The position numbers were made by a program, and so were the translations under genes. From Fontibacter flavus (GTDB lineage: Bacteria; Bacteroidota; Bacteroidia; Cytophagales; Cyclobacteriaceae), in assembly GCF_042432905.1 (NCBI RefSeq), contig NZ_JBHLWI010000032.1, positions 24,489-88,488 on the forward strand: DNA of 64,000 nt. The letters run 5' to 3'. Positions 8,211 to 17,672 of this stretch are shown here, in pieces; positions within the stretch are counted from its first letter, which is position 1, and each line of letters starts with the position of its first letter. The notes beneath the pieces are model-generated. The model made no database searches. It was not told where the DNA came from and saw only the letters and a list, made by a program, of their open reading frames with translations.

Positions 8211-9449
8211 TTAAAGTTTATTCTTTTTGATATATTCTCTTGCCTCTTTGTGTGCCGGGTGCTTTCTTTTAGCGTATTTTTTCACCTGATTGAAATACTC
8301 TTTGGCTTTGCTTTTATTTTTTTCCTCATTGGCCATTTTACCCAATGCGATCAGGGAGTACAAATAATAACCACTTTCCTGGCTTTCGGACTCTTCCCCA
8401 TAAGAGAGGGTTTGCAAATAATATTTTTTTGCCAATGGCTTATCATTCACCCTATCATAATATTGGGCAAGATAGAATGCAGCATACCTACCACTATTGG
8501 CTTCATAACCGGTCCATTTTTCTTCAATTCTTCTAAGAATTTCTTCAGAATGTACTTTGGACTCCACTATTCTGCCCACTGTATACAAATGCCGAGCATA
8601 TGATCGGTGGAAATACGGGTTGTTAGGAAACTTGGAATGCAGATAATCCGTGATGGCCAAGGCTTTATATGGCTGCTTTTCATCGGAAGCATATAACCTA
8701 AAGAGGAAATACTGTGCCTCAACTCTTGCATAAAAAGCATTTTGGGCCACATCTTCCAACTGCTTCAATCCTAATTCTTTGTTGCCTTTAGGAAAAAGGG
8801 CCACCACCGGCTTAAGAATCGGATAATTTTCAGGAATCCAAACCGAGAAATAATTGAAAAGCGCATCACCCAACAAGAGTTCGGGATTTAACTCCTCTTC
8901 ACCCCTGCTCAAATTGAGATATTTCAAAGCGTTTTTACCCGCAAAGGTCGCTCTGGTCCAGCTTTTCCTCTCACTTAACAATCTTCCTTGAAACCCATAA
9001 GCACCAGCGAGGAAAAACGCAGCTTCTTTATTATCAGGTTCATTATCCAATATTTTCTTTGCTTTGTCAATGACCACATCCATCTGCTTGAGAAAAAGAT
9101 CATCAAAACGTTTATTTTCTACATCTGGAGCAATTTTCCACCAAGTACTGAGCCCCTGTAAAAAATATGGCAGCGGATGTTCAGGATATTGATATTCCAT
9201 GACTTTGAAACCTCTTTCCGCCTTTTCAAACTCAAAATTGTACAGCGCATTTACCGTCTCGGTAATCCTGAACTGCAAACCTTTATCCAAAAGCAAATAT
9301 GGAGATTCTCCTTCGCCAATCTTATCCAAAGCCTGCATTCCAGAAGACTCCTGCAACTGCCTTGCCTGAAGACCTTCTAAAAGAGACGCCGGAAAAGCTA
9401 CTAAGCCTAACACACAAATTATTACTGCTATTTTAAGACTAGCTCGCAT
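8211..9449 (-). CDS. Secreted tetratricopeptide-repeat-like protein
   Basis: The 412-residue protein has an N-terminal signal peptide or anchor (KIAVIICVLGLVAFPASL). The remainder is all-helical with TPR-like spacing, for example YQYPEHPLPYFLQGLSTWW, EPDNKEAAFFLAGAYG, KFPNNPYFHRSYARHLY and KPLAKKYYLQTL, and a lysine-rich C-terminus. A scaffold role in the periplasm is plausible, but no partner is indicated. A TAATTTTG -7 element lies about 20 nt before the start (9469-9476, minus). Confidence 0.7.
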   Translation of the reverse strand: MRASLKIAVIICVLGLVAFPASLLEGLQARQLQESSGMQALDKIGEGESPYLLLDKGLQFRITETVNALYNFEFEKAERGFKVMEYQYPEHPLPYFLQGLSTWWKIAPDVENKRFDDLFLKQMDVVIDKAKKILDNEPDNKEAAFFLAGAYGFQGRLLSERKSWTRATFAGKNALKYLNLSRGEEELNPELLLGDALFNYFSVWIPENYPILKPVVALFPKGNKELGLKQLEDVAQNAFYARVEAQYFLFRLYASDEKQPYKALAITDYLHSKFPNNPYFHRSYARHLYTVGRIVESKVHSEEILRRIEEKWTGYEANSGRYAAFYLAQYYDRVNDKPLAKKYYLQTLSYGEESESQESGYYLYSLIALGKMANEEKNKSKAKEYFNQVKKYAKRKHPAHKEAREYIKKNKL

Positions 9450-9525
9450 TCTTATTCTAAATTTTCTACAAAATTAAGGGGTATTCCAAACAATCGTTTA
9501 GATTTGGCATAATTATTTTAAAATC

Positions 9526-10173
9526 ATGAGCAAACCGCAGACCCTAATCTCTCAACGCATGGAATCAGTTTTAGATTTCGATAAGAGGTTATTTTTTTTC
9601 CTTTTGGTTATTTTTTTCATTCTGATCAGGTATATCACCAATGACCTGATCCTGGAATCCATACCTGGTTACGAAAAACTCGAAAAAGATGGCTCTCTGA
9701 CCATTTTTCACATTTTCAATACGCTCAATTATCTCTGGACTCCGTTTGCGCTTTTATGGAAGTTTACATTGACTGCTTTCATTATTTGGACAGGATCCTT
9801 TGCCTTTGGTTATAAAACCTCTTTTGTGAAACTCTGGCAGTTTGCCCTCTTTGCAGAGATTGTATTTATCGTTCCAGAGTTGCTTAAAATGATTTATTTC
9901 ATTCAACCTGCTGATGGGGTCACCTTTCAAGAGATACGTGATTTTTATCCATTTTCTTTGTTTTCCATGATTGATGCACATTCAGTTGCCTCAAAATACC
10001 ATTACCCTTTGAGGGCCCTCAACCTTTTTGAACTGATCTACATCATCCTATTGATTTTAGGCTTTCATACCATCAGCAAACGAAGTATCAAAGAGTCTAT
10101 TCTAGTCATCCTGTTCAGCTATGTCTTGTTTTTCCTGTTATGGCTGATTTTTTACATTTTGGTATATAAATAA
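9526..10173 (+). CDS. Multi-pass membrane protein of unknown function
   Basis: The 215-residue protein has about five hydrophobic segments, at roughly residues 24-40, 70-95, 105-125, 165-185 and 190-212, rich in Phe, Ile and Leu. A soluble loop between the third and fourth segments contains an EIRDFYPFSLFSM stretch. I do not recognise a family with confidence. It is transcribed away from the TPR-like gene and lies 72 nt before the CocE-type hydrolase gene. Confidence 0.65.
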   Translation: MSKPQTLISQRMESVLDFDKRLFFFLLVIFFILIRYITNDLILESIPGYEKLEKDGSLTIFHIFNTLNYLWTPFALLWKFTLTAFIIWTGSFAFGYKTSFVKLWQFALFAEIVFIVPELLKMIYFIQPADGVTFQEIRDFYPFSLFSMIDAHSVASKYHYPLRALNLFELIYIILLILGFHTISKRSIKESILVILFSYVLFFLLWLIFYILVYK

Positions 10174-10245
10174 GCCCATTCCCAAAAAATCATCGGGGCA
10201 TCTGTTTGTTAAATCTTATATTTATCTCATTGAAATAGCATTTCT

Positions 10246-12120
10246 ATGAGAACTAACAAACGAATCCTTTTATGGCTTGTCGTGGTCCTGTTGTCCTTTC
10301 AGACTTGGGCACAGAATGAGCCCTCTTATGTTGACGTCAACTATGAAAAAACAGAGTATCAAATCCCGATGCGGGATGGCGTCAAACTTCACACAGTAGT
10401 CTATACTCCAAAAGACAAAAGTCAGAAATATCCCTTTGTCATGCAGAGAACACCTTACAGTTCCGGTCCATATGGAGAAGGAAAAATGAAAACGGCATTG
10501 GGTCCTTCCCCTAAAATGATGAAGGATGGCTACATTTTCGTGTATCAGGATGTACGTGGACGTTGGATGTCAGAAGGTTTGTATGACAACATGAGACCTA
10601 CAGTACCAACCCGCAAAAAAGGCAGCAAAGAAATTGACGAGAGTACCGATACTTTTGACACCATTGAATGGTTATTGAAAAACATCACCAACCACAATGG
10701 TAAATTCGGTCAGTGGGGCATATCTTATCCTGGTTTCTACTCTGCTGCATCTTTGCCATTTGCAAACCCTGCCCTTAAAGCAGTATCCCCACAAGCCCCT
10801 ATTGGGGATTTCTACTTTGATGACTTCCACCATAATGGTGCATACATGCTCAGTTACTGGGGTGCAACACCTGTTTTTGGCTACCAACATGACGGCCCAA
10901 CAGATAAGCCTTGGTACAAAATGGTGAATCCCGGAACAAGGGACGCCTATCAGTTTTTCATGGACATGGGTTCATTGAAAAATGCTGACAAATATTACGG
11001 TGAGGACAATTTCTTCTGGACCCAATTGAAAGAAAATCCAGATTACAATGAATTCTGGCAAAAAAGAAGCATTATCCCGCATCTAAATGATGTGAAACCC
11101 GCTGTGATGACTGTGGGCGGATGGTTTGACGCCGAAGATCTGTATGGACCTTTGACGATCTACAAAACCATTGAAAAAAATAACCCTAACACTTACAACA
11201 CTTTGGTGATGGGACCTTGGTCCCATGGTGATTGGTCCAGGGAGAGAGGGTATCAGACGGTGTCCAATATTTATTTTGGAGACTCCATCTCCACTTGGTA
11301 CCAAAACAATGTGGAAGCTGAATTTTTCCACCATTTCCTTAAAGGCGCTGCCGATGGCAAAACAGGCTTGCCGGAAGCGTATGTGTTCGACACAGGCAAA
11401 AATGAATGGAGAAAATTCGACAGCTGGCCTCCAAAAGCAGCTGAAAATACCATCTTCTATCCTCATGCAAACGGGAAATTAAGTCAGCAAGCACCAATAG
11501 GAAATGCGGTTTCAACTTTCGTATCCGATCCTGCCAAACCAGTACCGCATAGCCCTGATATCAAATTTAACTTCACTCCGCGAAAGTACATGGCCGATGA
11601 TCAGCGATTCGCTGCGAGAAGACCCGATGTTTTGGTATTCGAAACAGATGTCCTGGAAGAAGATGTGACTTTGGCAGGTGAAATCATGGCCAAATTAATG
11701 GTTGCCACTTCTGAAACAGATGCAGATTGGATTGTGAAATTGGTGGATGTGTTCCCTGGTGACACCCCAAATCATGACTATATACAGCAAGGTACCCAAA
11801 TGAGCCATTACCACATGATGGTCAGATCTGAGGTCATCAGAGGCAGATACAGAGAAAGTTTTTCTGAACCAAAACCATTCGTTCCGAATCAAAAAACAGA
11901 GGTGCCACTACAGCTGCAGGATGTCATGCATACCTTCAAAAAAGGCCATAAAATCCAGATTCAAATCCAGAGCACTTGGTTTCCTTTGATCGATAGAAAC
12001 CCTCAGAAATATGTTGAGAATATTTTCAAAGCAGGTGATGGGGATTTTATCAAAGCGACACATTCCGTCTATCATGATGCTGATGCACCTACAGCCATTC
12101 ATGTTCAGATTTTAAAATAA
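10246..12120 (+). CDS. Secreted CocE/NonD (S15-type) hydrolase
   Basis: The 624-residue protein has a signal peptide ending TWAQ. The alpha/beta-hydrolase core contains the nucleophile motif GISYPG with Ser160. The likely acid is in VGGWFDAED and the likely catalytic His in GPWSHGDW. A C-terminal jelly-roll domain of the X-Pro dipeptidyl-peptidase type follows (VLEEDVTLAGEIMAKL, DWIVKLVDVFP). Members include alpha-amino-acid ester hydrolases and cocaine esterase. Location in the periplasm or outside is expected; the physiological substrate is probably a peptide or ester. Confidence 0.9.
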   Translation: MRTNKRILLWLVVVLLSFQTWAQNEPSYVDVNYEKTEYQIPMRDGVKLHTVVYTPKDKSQKYPFVMQRTPYSSGPYGEGKMKTALGPSPKMMKDGYIFVYQDVRGRWMSEGLYDNMRPTVPTRKKGSKEIDESTDTFDTIEWLLKNITNHNGKFGQWGISYPGFYSAASLPFANPALKAVSPQAPIGDFYFDDFHHNGAYMLSYWGATPVFGYQHDGPTDKPWYKMVNPGTRDAYQFFMDMGSLKNADKYYGEDNFFWTQLKENPDYNEFWQKRSIIPHLNDVKPAVMTVGGWFDAEDLYGPLTIYKTIEKNNPNTYNTLVMGPWSHGDWSRERGYQTVSNIYFGDSISTWYQNNVEAEFFHHFLKGAADGKTGLPEAYVFDTGKNEWRKFDSWPPKAAENTIFYPHANGKLSQQAPIGNAVSTFVSDPAKPVPHSPDIKFNFTPRKYMADDQRFAARRPDVLVFETDVLEEDVTLAGEIMAKLMVATSETDADWIVKLVDVFPGDTPNHDYIQQGTQMSHYHMMVRSEVIRGRYRESFSEPKPFVPNQKTEVPLQLQDVMHTFKKGHKIQIQIQSTWFPLIDRNPQKYVENIFKAGDGDFIKATHSVYHDADAPTAIHVQILK

Positions 12121-12139
12121 AACAGATGCAAAAAGTTTA

Positions 12140-12178
12140 AGAAGAAAACGGGGAAATAACCTTTCCCCGTTTTCTTCT
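12140..12178 (+). terminator. Strong terminator after the CocE-type gene
   Basis: A long inverted repeat has GAAGAAAACGGGGAAA on the left and its complement on the right around a TAAC loop, ending in a pyrimidine-rich tail. Confidence 0.8.
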
Positions 12179-12213
12179 CTTACCCCCTCAAACAATTTCT
12201 CTCAAAGCATATA

Positions 12214-12325
12214 GTATCTGGCATCTAGTTTTTGGTACATCTTGATTCTTGTTTCTTGTTTCATGCCTCTTGAATAGAATCTAGTCTCTCGCTTCTCGCT
12301 TCTCGCCTGTCGTATCCCGTATCTC
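12214..12325. repeat. Degenerate 7-bp-period repeat tract
   Basis: Sixteen consecutive heptamers can be aligned without a gap between a terminator and the M3 peptidase gene. Units include gtatctg, gcatcta, ttgattc, ttgtttc (twice), gtctctc, gcttctc (twice), gcctgtc and gtatctc. They are pyrimidine-rich, with TC at the unit end. No coding sense is seen. A second tract with period 7 lies at 40170-40260. Confidence 0.6.
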
Positions 12326-12402
12326 CCATCAATTTTCCCCACTTTCCGCCAAACTTCTTTACCTTTGTTGCTGTTAACAGGAATAAATAAACGAGAGATT
12401 TT

Positions 12403-14433
12403 ATGAATCCATTATTGGAAAAATTCAATACCCCTTTTGAAACACCACCTTTTCATCTCATTAAAAACGAACACTATCTCCCTGCTGTCAAGGAGGCCAT
12501 ACAATTGGCAAAATCAGAAATTGAGAATATCAAATCCGCTTCTTTACCTGATTTCGAAAACACCATCGTAGCCTTGGATAGAGCAGGAGAAAAATTGAAT
12601 ATTATTTCAGCTATCTTTTTTAACCTCAATAGTGCCGAAACTAATGATACTATACAATCTTTGGCAAGAGAAATCTCACCTCTACTAACAGCGCATAGCA
12701 ATGACATCCTATTGGATGAGGAGCTATTCGGCAGGATTCAGCAAGTTTACGAACAAAGAGAACAACTCATTCTTACTGAGGAACAAAAAACTTTACTTGA
12801 CAAAACCTATAAAGCCTTTGTCAGAAATGGCGCCAATTTGGATGATGCGCAAAAAAACAGACTTCGGGAAATAGACAGGGAGTTATCGCAACTTGGACTT
12901 AAGTTTGGGGAAAATGTATTGGCTGAAACCAATAAATATGAATTGGTGGTAGAAAATGAAGCCAACCTATCTGGATTACCTGATGCCATTAAAGAAGCAG
13001 CTGCACAAACGGCGGAAGAAAAAGGTAAATCAGGCAAATGGATCTTCACTTTAGCATTCCCTAGTTATATTCCTTTCATGACCTATGCGGACAACAGGGA
13101 ATTGAGAAAAGAACTTTTTATCGCCTACAACACCAAATCCTGTAAGGGTGATGAACTGGACAATCAGCAATTCATCAAGGACATGCTACGTCTGAAAAAC
13201 GAAAGGGTAAACCTTTTGGGCTATCCAAGGTATGCTGATTTTGTGCTGGAGGAGCGAATGGCCAAAAGCGCCCAAAACGTAAAGGACTTTTTGGAAAACC
13301 TACTGGAAAAAGCCAAACCAAAAGCTCAAGAGGAACTGGCTGAACTGACTTCATATGCCAATAAACTGGACGGTTTGGAAAGATTGGAGAAGTGGGATTT
13401 TGCCTATTATGCCGAAAAACTGAAAAAGCAGAAATACGAAGTAGATGATGAGCTTCTACGTCCTTATTTCAAATTGGAAAATGTGATAGAGGGGGTATTT
13501 ACCACAGCTGAAAAGTTATATGGCATTAAATTCATCGAAAACAATGAGATCCCTAAATACCACCCGGAGGTCACAACCTATGAAGTACAAGACTTGGATG
13601 GTCATCATGTAGCGGTTTTCTATGCCGACTTTTTTCCAAGAGCAGGTAAAAGAAATGGTGCCTGGATGACAAGCTTCAGAGGCCAAAAAACCATAAACGG
13701 CAAAGACCAAAGACCACATGTTTCCATCGTTTGTAATTTCACCAAACCAACCAAGACAAAACCTTCCTTATTGACTTTCAATGAAGTTACGACTTTGTTC
13801 CACGAATTCGGGCATGCCTTGCATGGTATGCTTGCAAAAGGGAATTATGAGTCCCTTTCAGGAACGAGCGTTTATTGGGATTTTGTAGAATTGCCTTCCC
13901 AGATTTTCGAAAACTGGTGTTATGAAAAAGAGTGTCTGGATCTGTTTGCAAGGCATTACGAAACAGGCCAAACTATCCCTGCAGACCTGATACAAAAAAT
14001 CAAAAATGCCGCAAACTTCCATCAGGGTTACCAAACTTTGAGACAGATCAGTTTTGGACTTCTGGACATGGCATACCATGGAACAGACCCTGCATCAATA
14101 TCCGACATCAAGGTTTTTGAAAAAGAAACCATGAAGGCCACGCAATTGCTGCCGGAGGTGGAAGGCACTTTGATGAGTACTTCATTCTCCCATATTTTCC
14201 AGGGAGGTTATGCCGCAGGCTATTACAGCTACAAATGGGCAGAAGTATTAGATGCCGATGCTTTCGAGTTGTTCTTGGAGAAAGGGATTTTCGATCCTAT
14301 AACAGCAGAATCCTTTAAAACGAATATCCTTTCTGCCGGAGGAAGTGAACATCCATCGGTACTTTTCAAAAGATTCCGAGGAAGAGATCCCAAGCCAGAA
14401 GCTTTACTGAAAAGAGCTGGGTTGGCAAATTAA
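12403..14433 (+). CDS. dcp: M3 family metallopeptidase (dipeptidyl carboxypeptidase/oligopeptidase A-like)
   Basis: The 676-residue cytoplasmic zinc peptidase has the HEXXH motif within TLFHEFGHALHGML (His467, Glu468, His471). The third ligand is the downstream Glu in WDFVELPSQIFENW. The length matches bacterial Dcp/PrlC (about 680 residues). The enzyme degrades oligopeptides, Dcp by removing C-terminal dipeptides. No signal peptide is present. A TACCTTTG -7 element at 12360-12367 lies just upstream. Dcp and OpdA are hard to separate from sequence alone, so the gene symbol is tentative. Confidence 0.9.
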   Translation: MNPLLEKFNTPFETPPFHLIKNEHYLPAVKEAIQLAKSEIENIKSASLPDFENTIVALDRAGEKLNIISAIFFNLNSAETNDTIQSLAREISPLLTAHSNDILLDEELFGRIQQVYEQREQLILTEEQKTLLDKTYKAFVRNGANLDDAQKNRLREIDRELSQLGLKFGENVLAETNKYELVVENEANLSGLPDAIKEAAAQTAEEKGKSGKWIFTLAFPSYIPFMTYADNRELRKELFIAYNTKSCKGDELDNQQFIKDMLRLKNERVNLLGYPRYADFVLEERMAKSAQNVKDFLENLLEKAKPKAQEELAELTSYANKLDGLERLEKWDFAYYAEKLKKQKYEVDDELLRPYFKLENVIEGVFTTAEKLYGIKFIENNEIPKYHPEVTTYEVQDLDGHHVAVFYADFFPRAGKRNGAWMTSFRGQKTINGKDQRPHVSIVCNFTKPTKTKPSLLTFNEVTTLFHEFGHALHGMLAKGNYESLSGTSVYWDFVELPSQIFENWCYEKECLDLFARHYETGQTIPADLIQKIKNAANFHQGYQTLRQISFGLLDMAYHGTDPASISDIKVFEKETMKATQLLPEVEGTLMSTSFSHIFQGGYAAGYYSYKWAEVLDADAFELFLEKGIFDPITAESFKTNILSAGGSEHPSVLFKRFRGRDPKPEALLKRAGLAN

Positions 14434-14461
14434 ACAGCATTCATTGTATTGGTAGATCAAA

Positions 14462-14525
14462 AGTCCCACATAGGAACCTTTATGCAGAAAGTAAATTGGG
14501 CTTTCCAGGATTCCTTTGTGGGACT
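14462..14525. terminator. Inverted repeat between convergent peptidase genes
   Basis: AGTCCCACA near 14462 pairs with TGTGGGACT at 14517-14525, and inner segments AGGAACC / GGATTCCT extend the stem. It lies between the M3 and M20 genes, whose 3' ends face each other. A clear T-run is missing. Confidence 0.45.
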
Positions 14526-14558
14526 ATACAAAAATGTCTGTCGATTTAAAAAACGACC

Positions 14559-16007
14559 TTATTTAACCTTATTTTGATCTTTTCTGAAATGCAAAGGCGG
14601 AGCCATATCACCAATCAAAGGCTCGTATTTCAAACCTCCCAGACGCTCATCGAATTCTTTTCTCGCTTCCTTGATCAATAAAGGATTCAAAATCAAATCC
14701 TTTCCGGTCAAGGCCATCGTTTTGGCAGCAACCATCATCCCTTTATAACCAATGCTCATCCCGTCAGCTGCTACAGCCTGCCAGGTATGGGCTGCTGTTC
14801 CAGGTACCCAAGTAGCTGTACCTAGCCCTACTGTAGGGACAACATAACTCACATCACCCACGTCTGTCGAAGCTGGAAAATGCGTCAATTGATAAGGTTG
14901 AATTTCTTTGGCCACGGAAAGCGGCGGCACCCTTGGTGTATTGAAGGTTGTCTGAATTTCACGGGCAAATTCAATTTCCGCCTCATCATATTCAACACCA
15001 CCTACAGTGCTAAGATTTTTATGCATTGTCTTTGCTAAAGTCTCATTGGGAAGAAGACCATAGATTCCTGCCACAACCTCCACCTCAACTCTTGTTTCAG
15101 TACCCATAGCTGCACCTTCAGCAGCTTTAATCACCCTTTGCCAGATGTTTTTAACTTCCGTGACATCAGGGTGACGAACCATATATTCTACCACAGCATA
15201 ATCAGGAACTACATTTGCTGCCAAACCACCATTAGTAATCACATAATGAATTCTGCTCCCCTGATCTACGTGTTCCCGCATCATATTGACCATCATATTC
15301 ATGGCTTCCACGGCATCTAGGGCAGACCTACCACGATCTGGAGCTCCTGCAGCATGAGAGGTCTGACCGTAAAATTTGAAATACCCCTGCATCACCGCAG
15401 TACAAGTTGAGGCATTGGCTGCATTACGATCACTTGGGTGCCAATTGATTACGGCGTCTACGCCGTCAAAAAGACCATCTCTTACCATATAAACCTTACC
15501 GGCACCACCTTCTTCAGCCGGCGTTCCAAATATTTTGATGGTAGCCTTAATATTATTCGCATCGATCCATTCTTTTAAGGCTACACCTGAGGCCACTACA
15601 GCTGTTCCAAATAGATTATGGCCACATCCATGACCATTCCCCCCATCTACCAATATAGACCTGTAAGGTACTGCATCCTGAGAAAGACCAGGCAGGGCAT
15701 CATATTCTGCCAAAAACCCGATTACCGGACCTCCTTTATCATAAGTTGCCAGAAATGAAGTGGGCATTCCGGACAAGCCTGTTTCTACACTGAAGCCAGC
15801 AGCTTTCAATTCATCGATTAGGACTTTAGAACTCGTGAATTCCAAATATCCCAATTCAGGATTTTCCCAAATTTCTCTGGCAGCTTTGGAATATCTTTCC
15901 GTATTGGCATCAAGATTCTTGATGATAAATGAATCATGGGAAGTTTCCTGTGCAAGGATAGGCAGGTAAATCAAGACCCCTAAGATGCCAAGTAATGTTT
16001 TTTTCAT
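14559..16007 (-). CDS. Secreted M20 family amidohydrolase (AbgB-like)
   Basis: The 482-residue protein has a signal peptide (KTLLGILGVLIYLPILAQ). M20D features are HGCGHNLFGTA (metal-binding His/Cys-Gly-His segment), GTPAEEGGAGKVYM (catalytic Glu pair) and NWHPSDRNAANAST. The dimerisation domain contains FYGQTSHAAGAPDRGRSALDAVEAMN. Its closest known type is the p-aminobenzoyl-glutamate hydrolase B subunit, but with an export signal. It should cleave an amide bond in the periplasm; the substrate is unknown. Confidence 0.88.
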   Translation of the reverse strand: MKKTLLGILGVLIYLPILAQETSHDSFIIKNLDANTERYSKAAREIWENPELGYLEFTSSKVLIDELKAAGFSVETGLSGMPTSFLATYDKGGPVIGFLAEYDALPGLSQDAVPYRSILVDGGNGHGCGHNLFGTAVVASGVALKEWIDANNIKATIKIFGTPAEEGGAGKVYMVRDGLFDGVDAVINWHPSDRNAANASTCTAVMQGYFKFYGQTSHAAGAPDRGRSALDAVEAMNMMVNMMREHVDQGSRIHYVITNGGLAANVVPDYAVVEYMVRHPDVTEVKNIWQRVIKAAEGAAMGTETRVEVEVVAGIYGLLPNETLAKTMHKNLSTVGGVEYDEAEIEFAREIQTTFNTPRVPPLSVAKEIQPYQLTHFPASTDVGDVSYVVPTVGLGTATWVPGTAAHTWQAVAADGMSIGYKGMMVAAKTMALTGKDLILNPLLIKEARKEFDERLGGLKYEPLIGDMAPPLHFRKDQNKVK

Positions 16008-16255
16008 ATTGCGGATTTTTTAGTGGATAATTTCATGAATTTCTTCTCCTCTAAAATTAAGAGAAGGTTTTTTAATTCAAAACATAATAAGAAACAAGTT
16101 GAATCGTTGAGCATAAAAAGGATAACAAAAGCTTTCCGATTACAAAAAAAGAACGTCATGATCAAAAGAATAATGTTTCGCTTATTTGAAAAAAACATCA
16201 ATACGGGCTAAAAATGATATTATTACCGATGCTACCAAGCGAAATAGGCTAAAAA
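16008..16255. other. A+T-rich intergenic stretch upstream of the M20 gene
   Basis: No convincing gene is seen. The sequence is poly-A/T-rich. Two similar short stretches, gggctaaaaatga and taggctaaaaatga, occur near 16206 and 16246. The promoter of the M20 gene should lie in the left part. Confidence 0.4.
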
Positions 16256-16291
16256 TGAAAAAAGGACACGGTTGCTCCGTATCCCTTTTTA
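16256..16291 (-). terminator. Terminator after the small membrane-peptide gene
   Basis: The stem AAAAAGGACACGG / CCGTATCCCTTTTT (one mismatch) is flanked by T-runs in both directions. On the minus strand it closes a transcript that contains only the 28-residue reading frame at 16357-16443. Confidence 0.75.
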
Positions 16292-16356
16292 AACTCCTTA
16301 ATCCATTTGAAAAGCATTAGCTGTTGTATAAACAAGCTTAGCACTCTTGGATCCTG

Positions 16357-16443
16357 TTAGACCACAATGAGTAACCCAACAAGGACCAACCAAACGATTG
16401 ACGAAACCGCCAAAAGTATTCTGAATTGTTTTTCCTCGTTCAT
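16357..16443 (-). CDS. Putative 28-residue single-pass membrane peptide
   Basis: An ATG at 16443 (minus strand) opens a frame of 28 residues ending with TAA. It has a charged start (MNEEKQFR) followed by about 20 almost purely hydrophobic residues (ILLAVSSIVWLVLVGLLIVV). The pattern is that of a bona fide small transmembrane protein. A terminator lies 66 nt downstream, and a TTACTTTG element close to the TAnnTTTG consensus lies about 30 nt upstream, which suggests its own transcription unit. A longer overlapping frame of 71 residues is polar and looks less natural. There is no family evidence, and the unit might instead be a small RNA. Confidence 0.45.
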   Translation of the reverse strand: MNEEKQFRILLAVSSIVWLVLVGLLIVV

Positions 16444-16537
16444 AGCTGTTTTTTTGTTGAATATACAAAGTAAATTGTTGCGTTTCAACAGTTTTATAAA
16501 ATTTTATTTGCAATTATTTTTTCCGCTCTGAAAATCA

Positions 16538-17527
16538 CTAAATTAGTTCATGATAATGCTTTTGATTTTTGGACATATTTGATGCTGTCCACTCTATTTT
16601 GGTATCCATCTGATGCTTGCGTACAGGGCATTCGGTAATCTGACAATAATGGCAGCACATATCCGGGATACAAGGATCTGCATGCACAAACACCTCCATG
16701 ACTCCCGGCCAATCGGCCTCCAGCACACTTTCCAACTCCTCTACTTCGTCGTGAACCTGACCCAGATCAAGGTAATAGGGCAAGGTGAGATGCAGGTCAA
16801 TATGCCTGTCTCCACCATATTGCTGTACCCTCAGGTTATGGATATCTATCCAGTTTTGTTTTCTATTATCGTTGATGGCTTTAACCGTAGCATCAACCGC
16901 AACTGGATCTGCCTCATCCATCAATCCCCCCACTGATCGCCTGACCAGGCCATATCCTGAATAAATAATGTAAAAAGAAAATAAGATGGCAATCACCGAA
17001 TCTAGAAAATCAAGACCTGTCAGCAAAATCACAATGACACCCAGAATCAACAGAAAACTGCTCATGGTATCCGCCAACAAATGTTTCCCATTTGCTTCTA
17101 ACGTCAAACTATTCAGTTCCTTACCTTTTTTCTTTAACACCACCCCCAATACGCCATTCACCAGACCTGAAAAAGCCACCAAGACAATACCCTCCAACAA
17201 ATGCTCCAGCTCATTGGGGAAAAAGAAATTATAGACAGCCTGATAAATGATAAACAGGCCTGCCAACATGATCAAAGTACCTTCAACTCCAGCACTGAAA
17301 AACTCAATTTTCCCATGGCCATAAGGGTGATTATCATCCTTGGGCCTTGAACTGAGGTAAATGCTGTATGTTGCAAAACTGGCAGCGACCACATTCACAA
17401 TACTCTCGAGTGCGTCGGTTAGAATGGCTGTTGATTTGGTAATGTAAAATGAATAGAACTTGACAATCAGCAATAAAAAGCTGACCACAAAAGAGATTTT
17501 TACCCAAACAGATTTATTACTTTCCAC
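16538..17527 (-). CDS. Cation diffusion facilitator transporter with Cys-rich tail
   Basis: The 329-residue protein has about six TM segments and a C-terminal cytoplasmic domain. CDF markers are HPYGHGKIEFFSAGVEG between TM2 and TM3 and HLLADTMSS in TM5, which supplies the HxxxD metal site. The protein exports Zn2+, Fe2+ or Co2+ in exchange for protons. After the usual cytoplasmic ferredoxin-like domain there is a Cys/His cluster (CIPDMCCHYCQITECPVRKH), which could bind metal and sense load. The gene is monocistronic. Confidence 0.9.
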   Translation of the reverse strand: MESNKSVWVKISFVVSFLLLIVKFYSFYITKSTAILTDALESIVNVVAASFATYSIYLSSRPKDDNHPYGHGKIEFFSAGVEGTLIMLAGLFIIYQAVYNFFFPNELEHLLEGIVLVAFSGLVNGVLGVVLKKKGKELNSLTLEANGKHLLADTMSSFLLILGVIVILLTGLDFLDSVIAILFSFYIIYSGYGLVRRSVGGLMDEADPVAVDATVKAINDNRKQNWIDIHNLRVQQYGGDRHIDLHLTLPYYLDLGQVHDEVEELESVLEADWPGVMEVFVHADPCIPDMCCHYCQITECPVRKHQMDTKIEWTASNMSKNQKHYHELI

Positions 17528-17672
17528 CAGTGAATTTTTAAAGTCTCAAAATAAAGCTATTTTTAAAGATATCTGAAGCAAAGCATGAATTTAAAAACAC
17601 TTTATCGCAATCTGCTTCAATATTCCACAAACATACCCTTTTACTAAACTGTTCAAACCTCGTTCAATCAAT

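Noticed and set aside
16298..16513. A 71-residue minus-strand frame overlapping the small membrane-peptide gene
   Set aside because: It overlaps the 28-residue frame, is polar and without domain or signal features, and begins inside the likely promoter. The shorter frame has a far more natural composition.
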